Origin: Odiellus spinosus
Taxonomy: Eukaryota; Arthropoda; Arachnida; Opiliones; Phalangiidae
Length of the DNA stretch: 64,000 nucleotides
Assembly: GCA_963920705.1 (NCBI GenBank)
Contig: OY987227.1
Coordinates: forward strand, 18,935,434 to 18,999,433
Reading direction: 5' to 3'
A program made the position numbers and the translations under genes. Position 1 is the first letter of the stretch, and the number at the start of each line of letters is the position of its first letter. Below are positions 50,255-62,852 of this stretch, one piece after another. Below the pieces are notes generated by a model that saw only the letters and a program-made list of their open reading frames with translations, was not told the DNA's origin and did not search any database.

Positions 50255-53200
50255 AATATACAGATTTCATGGCAGTGGTTCAAACAACACTTTTTTTGGA
50301 CGGTATTCCTAGTTTTGTAAATTGCGAATGCGAAGTAATTTAAAAGGTTTAATTCAATTAAACAATTAAAAACAAACAGACTAATTTTTCCCTTTCACAC
50401 TCCCTTTAATCAGAATACTTCAAAATAGTGGAGAGTTGGAGTGGGTATGTTTGTTAGGCCTAACACTATCTCTATGAAAAAGGGTGTATCAAAAACAATA
50501 TCCCAAAGGAGGAGAACAGTCGTATATTTTTGTGGTTTTGATATATGGGCCTTTTGAGGTCCCTTACCAGCTGGACCTTGTTGTAGCTTTAGTTATAGGA
50601 GTATAGAGAATAGTAGGGTAAGGTTTTGACCATTAAAGAAGGGGGAGGTGCACGCGTTAGATAACGTTAAGGGTGCGCAGACAATGAAACTGAAAAAAAA
50701 AGTCCCGGCGCTGGTTGCGTTACGCGTATATTACGTAAAAATTGCGGGTTTACCCCCGTGCTGTCCACGTGCGCGATATGGCGCCAAATTGTACCAGACG
50801 ATACTACTATTCAAGAAGAGACTATAGCAACTAGTATGAAAGTTTAACATTGCGTATTAATTCGCCACAGCTTCCGCTAGTTTGAAAAGCTATCTTAAAT
50901 GAAAGTTAGTCCGTTCGACTTACGAACCAATGAAGATATGATAGACGAATGAGAAAAAACCGGCAGGATGAAGACACCCGACATCCAGGTTTGTACGCAA
51001 TGAATCAACTCGAACGTGATATTTACTTCCCCTATTTATTACGAGGGTATAAAAAGGCGCGAACTTACGAAACGCGTGCTAACGCGTGGCGCTAGTATAT
51101 TTTGGCGCGCTCCCTGAGGTTTCCCGCCAAAGTATATATGAAAGGGATACGATGGATAAAAAACTAAATAACCAAAACAGGGCTCACTGTCAGATCTTTT
51201 TTCGTAACCAACGCTTTTTTGGCGGGGGTTATACACTACGGAATATGTGTGTATATTCATCCCTTGCTTATTTGTACCAAGTTAGTTCCAAAAAAGGTTT
51301 TTTTCAGGCAGCTGTTTTGGGTTTAGGGCTTTAAGCCATACATCTTGTCACGGTAAGACCCGTAACCCCCAAAAAATTGGGAAGCCAACAAAAATACACG
51401 CCTTATTATTTCACCACCACGTTATGTATCGCGGAAAAAAAAGTTACCGCATAACTGGTACGGTATTGCTTATTGGGGGGAGACGAAAATACCATATTTG
51501 AACCCGAAAAATGACGAATTGGCGTTTGTGAGGCGCCGCAAGCTATATTACATCAATAACAATATAAACCTAACAATAGAGATTTCAGGGCTTTTTACTT
51601 TCGGAACATGACGTAATGATGGTAATATTTATACGTTCCATACCCAGACAATATAGATTTTTATTTTTAGGCCCGCTACTGTCTTTCTAGGATTATATCG
51701 TGTTGAATCTTTTATGTCTAGGGAAACAATAACAAATACGTTAGGTTTTTTGTGGGCCATTACTAATGGGAATTATTACAGGTGATACACGGAAATCAAT
51801 AAAAGGTAAAAAACTAGCCAACCGATGGACTATACAAACGTAAAGGTTAAAGGTATATCTTTAGCAATTTATCACGTAATTTTTGTTAAAATTGGAGCTT
51901 GAAGCGGTTGTTTCATATTTAACCAATGAAATTAGCTTTCCCATAGGCAGTTCCAGATTTTTAGGCCCAGAGTTTGATTTATATAGATTGCGTGTATATA
52001 TATTGGTATCATGGGAATACAGCGCTATAACCTAACCAATGGACATTTTATTTTCACTTCCTGGTACCGTTAGTACACAGACTAAACTAAAAGACCCAGG
52101 GCTGTTAAAATTCATAATCATCTTTTGGGCTTTCTCGCATAGTTTCTTTAGAACTATAAATAGTTTCCATAACGCGTTCTTCCTTGCATGTCTATGTATT
52201 TCTTATACGTTATAGCTACAAAACTAATTCATGTGTAAAATGCACCATAGTGAAAGGTATACATGCCTCTTGACTATGCGTTTTCAAACCTATACAGATC
52301 TCGGACTATTGGACTATTGCAAATTCCGAATTACACCAGAGGTTAAGAGCCTAAAATACGAGCGGGTGACAAGTCATAACATCGTTAATAATGATATGTT
52401 ACTTTCTATACTAAGGTTTTTTAGCTACCACGTTGAGAGAAGACTCGTATACATAAAAAAAACTTCAAACACTTGCCTATATATGGTATATAACAAAACA
52501 TCCGTAAAAAAAAACCAAGTAAAATTATCTACATTGAAAAATATTTGAAATCCAATAACGTCTCGTGTATAGACGCTAAATTCGTATTATATAACGTAGA
52601 CTAAACTCTGTAAGGTATTTTAGTGGGTCTATTGTATTTCTTGTATGACAGACAAAACTTAATTACTAACTAGATTGATATTATTACATCTATAACATCA
52701 TCTTCGCGGCTTCTAGACGCCACAGGGACGACCCGCTAGTGTATTTAGTTTGAGAAAGGCATAGTGTACAATTTCCCGCGATATATCTATATGAAGAAGT
52801 AAAAAAAAACCACGTGACATTCTGTTTATTTTAAATGGTCCGCGAATACGAATCTCCCAACTTAACACCCCCGCAATATTTCTAATAACCTCTTTAATAA
52901 TGTAACCCTTGTCCTACTAGCTTGAGTTAACGAAGCGTTATTCTATAAATATGACGAAAAGATGCGTTGAGTACTCCTACGAATAGTTCACACCCTTTCA
53001 GTGTTTAAAGTATTAACTAAGATAGGTCTCATACGAACTTTTAGTCAAATAAATCTACACTATGAATATATGAACGACGTTAGATTAAAAAATAAACTTA
53101 GTTTGTATTTTTAATCTCAAGGTTTATTTACGTTATATAATAAAGAAAGGACTATATATTTAATTCTTAAATAGTTGTAAGTAACGGAACCTCTTTGCAT

Positions 53201-56200
53201 GCCCTTGATTGTGCATATGAAATTGTATTAGATATCACTTACATTTGGTTTTTTTGAGGGGAAAATGTCGGTATATAGTTTTCTATTAATTTGACGGGGG
53301 AATTTTATGTATGTAACTTGAAGTGTCATTTCTATGTTCAAAATCCTTACGGTTAATAATAAAAAAATTACTTTTTTTCCATTAAAAAATTAATATAAAG
53401 GTTGATACTACTAGAATTCAGCCTTGCTAAGAGTAAAATTTAACCAGGAAAAACAGGTTTGCTATGAAAAACTTTACCCTTTCATGGTAAGGTTTCGATA
53501 TATATATTATATAATTAGATTAGACATATACACAAATATTAAGGATTGGAAAAAACTTTACGATTCGTCGAACATTCCTGAAACGCATTATATATAAAAA
53601 TAATTTTGATATTATATAGACAAGAAAATAAAAATTAAAAACACGGCTGGAAAATCGGATCTCATACATTGGCGGTATGTTTTTGTTTAATTTGAACTGT
53701 TTTAACGATCAAAATAGGATCTTATTGCTCTAGGAAATAATTTTCTCGCAGATATCAGATTACGATATAGCTCATAAGTCTGTTGAAGATTAATTTGCGT
53801 AATGGGAAAAAACTGAGGAGGATTGGTGAACAATGTTAAGCCCCTTAGAGGAGAAAGTAGTCCTGGCAAACTGCTCTTGATCATGAGAATAGATTTTACA
53901 AATTGTAATTTAGATATTGAAGTCCATAGTTCAGATAAACGGAAATAACGAAAGGAATAACAAATTTTAACATGGTTTACTAAACTGTGTCGCGACAAGT
54001 AACTCAATACGACAAAAGTCTTGAGAACTGGAGTTTAAAAACTTCTACAATAAATAAATACTTTCGTAAATTTTCGAAATGGTTTGAAATTTAATTTTCC
54101 GTAATAATTCTTAATCAAATCATTACTGGAAATAGGTTTTACTTTGGACTAGCAATTACAGAATAATTGAAATCTCTTATCTCACTCCGACATCCAAATT
54201 TCAAACACATTACACGCAATTGCTTTACTTCAAATCTAAACAAATTCTCTCAAATGAGACATTCCAAACCACCCTGTTATAAAGCTTTCCCAACATCCCG
54301 CAATATTCTTAAATAATCCCGTAAACAGAGATAATTTGAAGCTAAAAAACTAGCTAAAAGATATCCATTGGTAAAAAAAAACTACAGGTAACCGGCCCAT
54401 GGCTAGGAGGGAAAATAAAAAGTCTCAAGGTATAGGAAAAAGTTATCTGAAAACAAGAACATTCATCTTGTCTTTGTCCATCAAGAAAGGGAGTCGCTAC
54501 CTCAGGAAAACTTCGGGGGGAAAAGAAAAGTAAAGCCAAGGAAGGTATTTAGGCACCAACAATAGTATCTTCCCTATCCCTCTAGGTATACAGTCTTCAT
54601 TAGAAGCCTTAGGGTCCAAAGCAGAAGCTACAGAAAAACAAGTCTCAACTGACGCGCACCACCAAGAGATGATGGTGGTCCAACTATAGAATCAAAATCA
54701 ATCACGAAACTCCAGCAAACCCCAAGCTATCAGCCTCCATACCTCAACGATTTTGTTTCTTAGAGATAAAGAGTAACAGTGAAAATGTACCTACTGAGAT
54801 TTCAAACTGATTCTTTGTTAGTTAAGGTACAATCAGATACAGGGGTACATTTTGCAAAATGGCTTTTTCGCCCCAACCCTAAATCTCGCCCAAGTTTTAA
54901 AACGGGTAGTTTTCATGACCGTGGCGCTAAACAGAATGAAAAGGGACAGAGACAAGGTAAGGGGGGTAGAAAGGAAAAGATGCTACCGGTGTTACAAATG
55001 AAACCAACAAGAGCCATCCCTCCCCAAAAAGATCGCGTTTTCTTTTTCAAAAAGATTGGCGCGTCTTTTAAGATCCAAACATAAGCTTTTTTACGAGCCA
55101 TAAATCTTGAACGCGGCCTATGAAGTCTTCGCTAATAAGGTCTTAGATTTTTATATCCTAGCGTCAGTTAAGTCCGTACCACTAATGGTGTTCAACACTA
55201 ACGAAGATATGGTCTTGGCTAGACAATATTCAATACATATCCTCGAAAGAGGGTCTTACATTATTACGTTTTTAAACGTGAATATTAAATTCCCAGCGCC
55301 TGACATATCATGTTGATATAGGGCGTAATTTCGACTACAGTCTACATTCACGCTTATACTAACCATATAACCATCAGGTAAACGATTTTCTTACTCATGT
55401 CCTTACAGGTTCCGCACCCCAAGAGAATCTCTAGTCTCATCCGCGAGTCCATTTTCCCGCACCCATGGAACAGATCCCTTTGTACACGCGCAATGAATGG
55501 AATTCACCCAATCCTTCAATTCTTAACCAGGGTTGCTTCCGATTATAGCTTTGGTGACTTCACAGAAGCCGACAAGATATCACTTAAATAAATAAACGGG
55601 GTGTCCCTGTGTAAATGGACAAAAGGGTATCGTTTGACGGGTTAAAGCCCTCCCAGTGAGAGGTCGGAACGGGTCAACGGGGCCTCCCAAGAGTATCAGA
55701 AAAGAGGACAAATGTTATCAAAAAACAACAGAAGACGCGTTTGTTTAGGAATAAACTTTCTATATTAAGTCCCGGGCGCGTGTGCAAAAGAGCCAAAGAC
55801 AACATGTGTGGCGGTCGCGGCGTTGGCGACATTTTGTAGCCACGCTGTATTCCCTAAAGACACGCAAAACTAGAAAGAGTGCCTCGTAGAATAGTATACG
55901 ATTACGAGTCAGGGGTGTCCAAATGCCCGCCAAAGCTTTCAAAGATCAATGAAAGACAACGAAGTCAATAATATCTTTTCACCCCGAGCGGGACAAAAAA
56001 AAAGTCCCTAAGAAAAAACTAAAAGGTTACCGTCCTCGGGCGCATCCCTGCATTGTCACCCCCCAAAAACATGGGGCAAAGTATCAGTGTCACGAAAGAA
56101 TGGCTTTTTGTCTCGAATTGTACCCAAAAATAAAGTCCCAGCGACCTTATGCGCCATTGAACTTGACCATATTTATAGATAATTACTTGTCTCTTAAGGT

Positions 56201-57234
56201 CTGTAGTCCCTAACGACACGTAACTTGGCTTACATATACATGCGCGGGACAACGTCAAAGATGATTTTTTTTCGCGATATTTTTCCCCACACAGAAGAAA
56301 TAATGCTTAAAAAGAAGTCTGGTTATTCACCTTTAGTTGTATGGGTCCTTTCAAGACGATGTAGACGAGAAAGAAATGTTTGGTTTTCCCTCGCTGCATT
56401 TTCAATAGAAAGCGACACGTGCATATCGCGACCGAACGGCGCGACAATAGAGACATTAATTAAATTTCTTCATTTTTTATTCTAACTAAAAAAATCTTCC
56501 GCGTTATGATCTGACAACAAAAGATTCTGAAGACGCTATACTACCGTGATATGATAAAACGAAAATTTCACGCCCGCCTACAAATTTATTTCGTTATTAA
56601 ATTAAAACTAATATATGATAAAACAAAATAAAAAAACTCTTCCAAGCCTGTCTTTGACCTTAGAGACAATTAAAACACTCCACCGCGGGTGGAGAGTTTT
56701 TTAGGAGTAAATTTATTTCATCGATGTCTCACGCGACAATATTTTTAACTAGTTGTTTTCGCAAAAAGGAAGTGCACTTCCGGAATATTTTTTAAACTAT
56801 AAAAACCTTTCTATACGACCTGGGTATATAGTTTTTTTTTTTTTTTAGGGTTTAAATTTTTTTTAAGTTTAATTTCTCACGAATACACCAAGTGGATGTA
56901 AAAAATGTTACGGGCTCTTTTATCCTATAAGTTGACTAAGATCCTAACCATTCCCCTTATACCCTCGAAAAGCATAATGCAACCTTTTTCTCCCCCTTTT
57001 TAACACGGCTAGGAGAAGAATTAAAATCTAAAAGTTTGAATAGCAAATAGGGATGAGCGGTGACTGCAGTGCCAGGGAATTTTTGAAGGAAGGCACGATG
57101 ACACCCATGATTTGGTATTCATGAATTCTTATACCTATCGCACACCAAAAGTAAAATGGAGAATGCAACCTAATATTTATTTTTTATTGAATCATTATCG
57201 TCTAAATAGGCCTAATGCATTGGTCAGTAAAAAA

Positions 57235-57493
57235 ATTGCAAACAAATATTAAATTAGAAATAAATTTCAATTTACCAGGAGAATAGGCTTAGTTGAATTC
57301 ACGAAATCCTGAATTTCTTCGCATTGATGGGTCAGCGACCAATCGAATGATATTGGAAGTCTCATGGAGATCTCGCGGGCCTTTGCTCATTGGTCAATGA
57401 CCCTTATATGCAAAGAAATTCAGCATCTCCATGAATCAAGCTAAGCATATTTAAAGTTAAATTTATTTCTTGTTTAATATTTGTTTGTAAAAT
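57235..57493. mobile_element. Hairpin repeat element, copy B, with longer inverted arms
   Basis: The core at 57,288-57,445 runs from CTTAGTTGAATTCACGAAAT to CATGAATCAAGCTAAG and is homologous to copy A at 47.5 kb. Here self-complementarity extends outward. On the left, GCAAACAAATATTAAATTAG at about 57,238 mirrors the right flank CTTGTTTAATATTTGTTTGT at about 57,470-57,488. That gives arms of roughly 115 bases around a centre near 57,364. No ORF is inside. Confidence 0.62.
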
Positions 57494-58227
57494 GGTGGAT
57501 TAGGTACCAGCGTTTGGAAATACAATTTAAATAAATTGAAATTCATTATCAAAAACGTTTAGTGTGCGACGGAAAATCCAGAAGCCACATGGTATTACTT
57601 AACACAATTTGAATTTACACAATCTTTAGGCTGACGCAAAAAGGAAAACCGACAAAACTTTTCTTTATACAAAGTCGAATTGGGAGCTACAGCGGGAAGA
57701 AAAGGACTTGTATAGAGGATAGAATATTCATGTTATCATCAGTTTATGCTTGTATTTTTTACCCGCCTCCCTACCTCAAATCTCCGACTGGGAAGAAACA
57801 TTAAGGAAATCCCACAGGCTACCACTCTGCGTATGTGATGGTGTATCGGAATGGGAGAAGAGGCCTCAAGTAGTCAGAATATATACTCATTTTACGGGAA
57901 ATAAAACGATCTTGCGGGGATATTACTGGATCTAAGGTACAGATCATATCTCGTGAGTCTGCGACGGTTACTTAAGTTTTAGTTACAATCACTCTCTTTC
58001 TGCACGAGGGTGTGGGAAAATGATTTTAAATTTTATGAGACGATTGGGGCCCTTTAGCTTTAAGACATAGAACTGTTGGTGATGGCCCTAAGACGCAGAA
58101 ATTATATCACTCTCTCCATGTACATTAATTAAAACCATGAGGTGATTTTATAGCTCTTTACTTGTTATGGCTTTGATAGAATAACCAGGGGCGCAACAAA
58201 AAGGAGAAGGATAATTTTCCCTGTGTG

Positions 58228-58530
58228 CATTAATTCTAGCTGTGTATTAATTGTTAATCCATGCATTATATCTAGCTGTCTATTAATTGTCACAGTGAAT
58301 TATTTGATAATCAATGAATTATCCATGTGTATTAATTGAAAATCCACGAATTATCCATGTGTATTAATTGAAAATCCGTGAATTATCCATGTGTATTAAT
58401 TGAAAATCCATGAATTAGCCATGTGTATTAATTGAAAATCCACTAATTATACATGTATATTAATTGAAAATCCATGTATTATCGATGAGTATCGTTAATA
58501 CGTGAATTATTGTATCGTTAATCGTTTTAC
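58228..58530. repeat. Minisatellite with a 32-bp period
   Basis: The unit contains GAATTATCCATGTGTATT followed by AATTGAAAATCCAT. Five consecutive 32-bp units from 58,316 to about 58,475 are nearly identical. Degenerate units flank them on both sides (TGTGTATTAATTGTTAATCC near 58,241; TATTATCGATGAGTATCG near 58,476). No gene overlaps it. Confidence 0.85.
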
Positions 58531-61500
58531 AAAAATGAATATACACTAAAGATGTGCAATTATTATCTCCTCCAAAACTAAAGTAAAACAAATATAAAAT
58601 CAATGAAGTTTGGTCTATATTTTTCACATGCCTCGTATAAAAACACGTACAAGTTCGTCAAATAAAAATTATCAAAAATAACCGAAGGCAGTTCAATCCG
58701 AGAGGATAATTATCCAGACATAAAGTTTCGATGCGCTCTGCAACCACTCGCTAATATACAAAATTTATTCCTCCTTAATTATCGTTTTGAATGACGAACG
58801 AACAACTTATATCGTCGCGTAGTAAATTCATCTAATGAACGTCGTAGTTTTGGCCCCCCTCTCCCTTCTACCTTAACCGCGAAATGAAGATGATACTCCC
58901 GAGATACACTTCATTCATTAACCTTTTTCTACATATACAATTCTCTGAGATACTATACTTATGGGTAAGAGAGGAAATTAAAGGAATAGTGACACGATTT
59001 TGAGAAAATTTTGATTGGAATGAATACGTTTTCGACATAGAGAATATAGCAAAGGCTATGCTTTTTGCTAAGCCTATTGCTTAGCGTGTTTTCCGGTTAT
59101 ACATCCGATTTTGGTTATATTCTTATCTACACGACAGAGCCTCTCGTTAGCTGAAATAAGTCGACAGCTTTAAAGACTAAATTAAAACACTAATTTTAAC
59201 AATACGAGTAATTAACACAGTGATAGAAAAAGTTAAATTAAAAACTTCATTAACGACAGTATAATCTTGAATCTACATAATGCACAACTTTCCATTCCTG
59301 TTGTTATATTCTCTAAGCTAGGCTATATTATTTCATTGTGTAATCGACTCTAAAGGAAGATGAAAATGAATAATTCATTGAGGACGTAATAAAATAGATA
59401 TTAGTATAAATAAACGCGCGACTTATATAACCACCGATTTTCATTACGCCTGAATTTTTTTCCCCTGGAATATCTCAAGGGAAAACAGAGCAAGGAAAAA
59501 CTATTTCTCTTCTCTCCGCTCCTGCAGACATGAACTATTTTCAAACGTCACTATATACTAAATAACGTTTTTATTCCGATGAATAGGCATGGGGGATGGA
59601 ACGACTTTCACCAATCGGTTTTACCCCTCACAGAGGCCCTGTCCTAGACTTTTGTTATTTTATTTTTGGGTACGACTAATCCTTTAAATTTAAGAAAACG
59701 ACAAAAAAAAAATTAAGCTTAACAAACGGAAACGTAAAATTGTTTGAGAAAGTTCAGACCCGCATTTGAAAATCGAGAGAGAGAGAGAAAGAGAAAAAAA
59801 AAATGTTTTAATTCAGGTATCTTCAACCGCCTACGGGGAGCTTAAAGACTTTTTCCTATAATTTGATTCAACCTCAGTTTACTTTCTTACCATAAGGTAC
59901 CACAATGCGTTTCGTACCGTATTAGAAATGGATAAAGCAGCTATGGACACTTGGGCAAATTAATGGCGTGTAAGAGATGGATGAAGAAGAAACACTGCTC
60001 GCGCAAATTTCGTTTGGATATATGAAATATGCCTGTTGGCGTGTAAACTTCAACTTGAAATACTAGTTTTGACAAAAACCTTAGTATAACATAGTGTTTC
60101 CCCGGCCCTTATAGATAGACTTTACTTTTTTTTAATACATTTTACCAGGAGTAATCTTTGTCGATTAGGAAACTAATGCCTAATTCATTAGTCTACTTGT
60201 TGGAACAGAATGGCGACGTAAAATCTGCACCCCCTTTCCATTTCATACCCCCTCCCCTAGCTTTTTTTTTCGCCTGTCTTGTACATCTCATTACGTTGTT
60301 TCTCGGTATTACAAACTATAGTTCATTAGTCTACTATTGCATTATGATATAGTAATTTTTTTATTCGAAGGGGGAGTCGGAGAATGGTTGGAACATTTTC
60401 TTCCCTCTATATAACTATAATTAGAAATAATTAGATTATATATATTTCAAATTTCCACAGATTTTTCTACGTTGGAAACACTTATACGTCGGTCCGGGCA
60501 ATTTAATTGGCTTGGACAGGAAATAAACCTATACAAGAACTAACCAATCATATCGCACAATATCTTTTTAATCGTATTATTTATCCAACCCTTATTTGTA
60601 CACGCATATATTTTCCAATTAAAATAAAAATCATTAATATCAAATTTCTTTTTTGATATTATTATAAACCGAAAAGGATTGAAGGTTAAAACATTGTTTG
60701 AAATTCCCAATTAATATAGAAATTACGAAACTTTTGGATCTTTTTTTGGAAGTCATTGCTCCGAAGATAACCAAACCAATTAAACTTCTTAATTAGACAT
60801 AAACCCTAAATTTAACCAATTATTATTTGATTATAACCAAAATTCCATATTATTTCTTTTATATAATAATTAGTTGCTAGTACTAATAAGTCATAAATTA
60901 ATTAATACCAGTAATGAAAAAATTATTTAATAAGCAAGTTTCTCTTCGAAATTGATTTCATATCCCGCCGAAAATTAGTTCGAGGTCTTATATAGTTTTT
61001 TCGTGATAGTTAGGAGTAATAAAAATTCATCCCCGTGTAATAAAAGCGTGATATGGACTACGAAATGTTTGGCTGAAAAACGCCTTTAACTTTTCACTGA
61101 ACCTATAGTCTAGTAGTTAACGATATTGAAATGGCGTTTAATGTCAAGATAGGTTGTATAATATCCATATTTCCCCAAAACTCGACCACAGCGGGCAGCT
61201 GCGGCGTTCAATCACGTACTAGCAGCTGATAGTGATATTTTTCGTGCCTTATCGACTTCAATGTTATTTTTATAGAAGCCAATATCACTACACCACCACC
61301 AGGCTCTAAACTTCGGGCCACCGCAAGGATTTTATATATCAAAAGTTTCGGGGGGGGAAAACAAATATTATTTAATATTTACAATTATTAAAGGTAGGAC
61401 CCCCCTAACTTTATGTGGTTAATTTCGCTCGTGTTTCTGTTCCAGGTAAGGGGAAGCCCGTTATACCAAAATAAAAAAATATGTATAATAATAATTATCA

Positions 61501-62828
61501 GTTGGGCGAAACGGTTCGCGAATTTATTTGTCCTCATTTTTTTTCTTTTCCCCCGCTTATAAAATGCTCGAAAAATCTCGCACTCGCGTATTGGGCGGCT
61601 GTGCATGACCGTTTGGCCATAGACAATTGAAAAAAGTTGATTATATTTCAAGTTCCGAAATTTATTTGGCAGGGATTTTTGCCGGGTTTTTTTGGATTGG
61701 TGCATGGGTGCTACTGACTTTATTTTAAAAGAATTTAGGGTAAATATTATAATGGGAGTGAACTCTTCGGGAATATAATTCATATTTTTGATTTTTAAAG
61801 GATAATGAAGTGGGGATATAAAAATTGATTTTGTACCAATGTTAATGTTCTAAATCAGTAATTTGCCCTTGTAAATTAAACGGCAAATTACCACGACATT
61901 GTTTCATGTTTGAGTTAATTTGTCCTATCAATGTAAAGTCAAATGGTCAAGCATATCATGATAGACATGGCCTTTTTTCACAATTGAATATTCTAAAGCA
62001 TATATGTATAAAACGCAAGTCAACAAGAAAATTTAACTTTATGAGTTAATTTTGAATTTATTTGTTATTATATTTAGTAAAAATATTTACTCTAAATTTG
62101 TAGTTTTAAAAGTTGTTTAAAGTGATAAAGTCATAGTATTACCGATAAACTAAAGATTTACAACAGCTTGGAACGGGAAAATTGCCCGCAATTGGTATTT
62201 TTTGTAGCGTTCCTTATAACCAACTTCACACACGAATTTCTATATAAGCCTTATAGCTGTTATAAGATTTGCATGGCATTAACATAGGTAATAGGGTTGC
62301 TCCCCATAGAGAGCATAAATAAAACACCATAAATCCTTCGCTTAATTCTTTTATACGCCGCTTGGGGGAGCCCTAACTATTTGACCCTCCCTACCACCTA
62401 TAGATTTTAGAAATAAATATGCGGGTTCTTATATGCCATTTTGTACATTTTTCTCGCTTAACGTTTAACGAAATAGAAACAACGATGTTCAAATTGAGGA
62501 AAAATATAAACCTTAATACGGTACACACCTTAAATACCACGAATTACGGGTTTTCGTAGCATTAGTTCCCAATGTTAGATAAAGGTATCGATAAACTGTG
62601 GAGAAAATCCTCTAAAAAATTTCGCTTATTGTAATGAGACGAGATATATACGAGAAACTTATACGAAAAGGGAAAAATCCCCTTCGAAGGACAATTTTGG
62701 AAGATTCAAACACTGAGAAAAGATCATAAATCAGTTGTTAGGGTGTAGAAAAATATTTTACCACCACTGAACTAAATTACATATAGTAAACCTAAATTTT
62801 ATTTTGAAAATATCATATCTTCGTCCAT

Positions 62829-62852
62829 TTATTATTATTATTATTATTATTA
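62829..62852. repeat. (ATT)n microsatellite
   Basis: About eight uninterrupted ATT trinucleotides lie in AT-rich DNA. A plain simple repeat. Confidence 0.9.

Noticed and set aside
55383-55591. Possible plus-strand terminal exon after CCTTACAG, with a stop and AATAAA-like sequence
   Set aside because: The 60-residue reading has no recognisable domain and no partner exon, and the splice-like site alone is weak evidence.
5323-58016. Matches to the CSL/Su(H) site YGTGRGAA (for example near 5,324, 34,505, 36,534, 41,714, 47,101, 58,009)
   Set aside because: The number seen is about what chance predicts for a degenerate 8-mer in 64 kb, and no clustering or pairing is evident.
58316-58475. Regular 32-bp repeats that might suggest a CRISPR array
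   Set aside because: The repeats are directly adjacent with no unique spacers and the genome is animal. It is a minisatellite.
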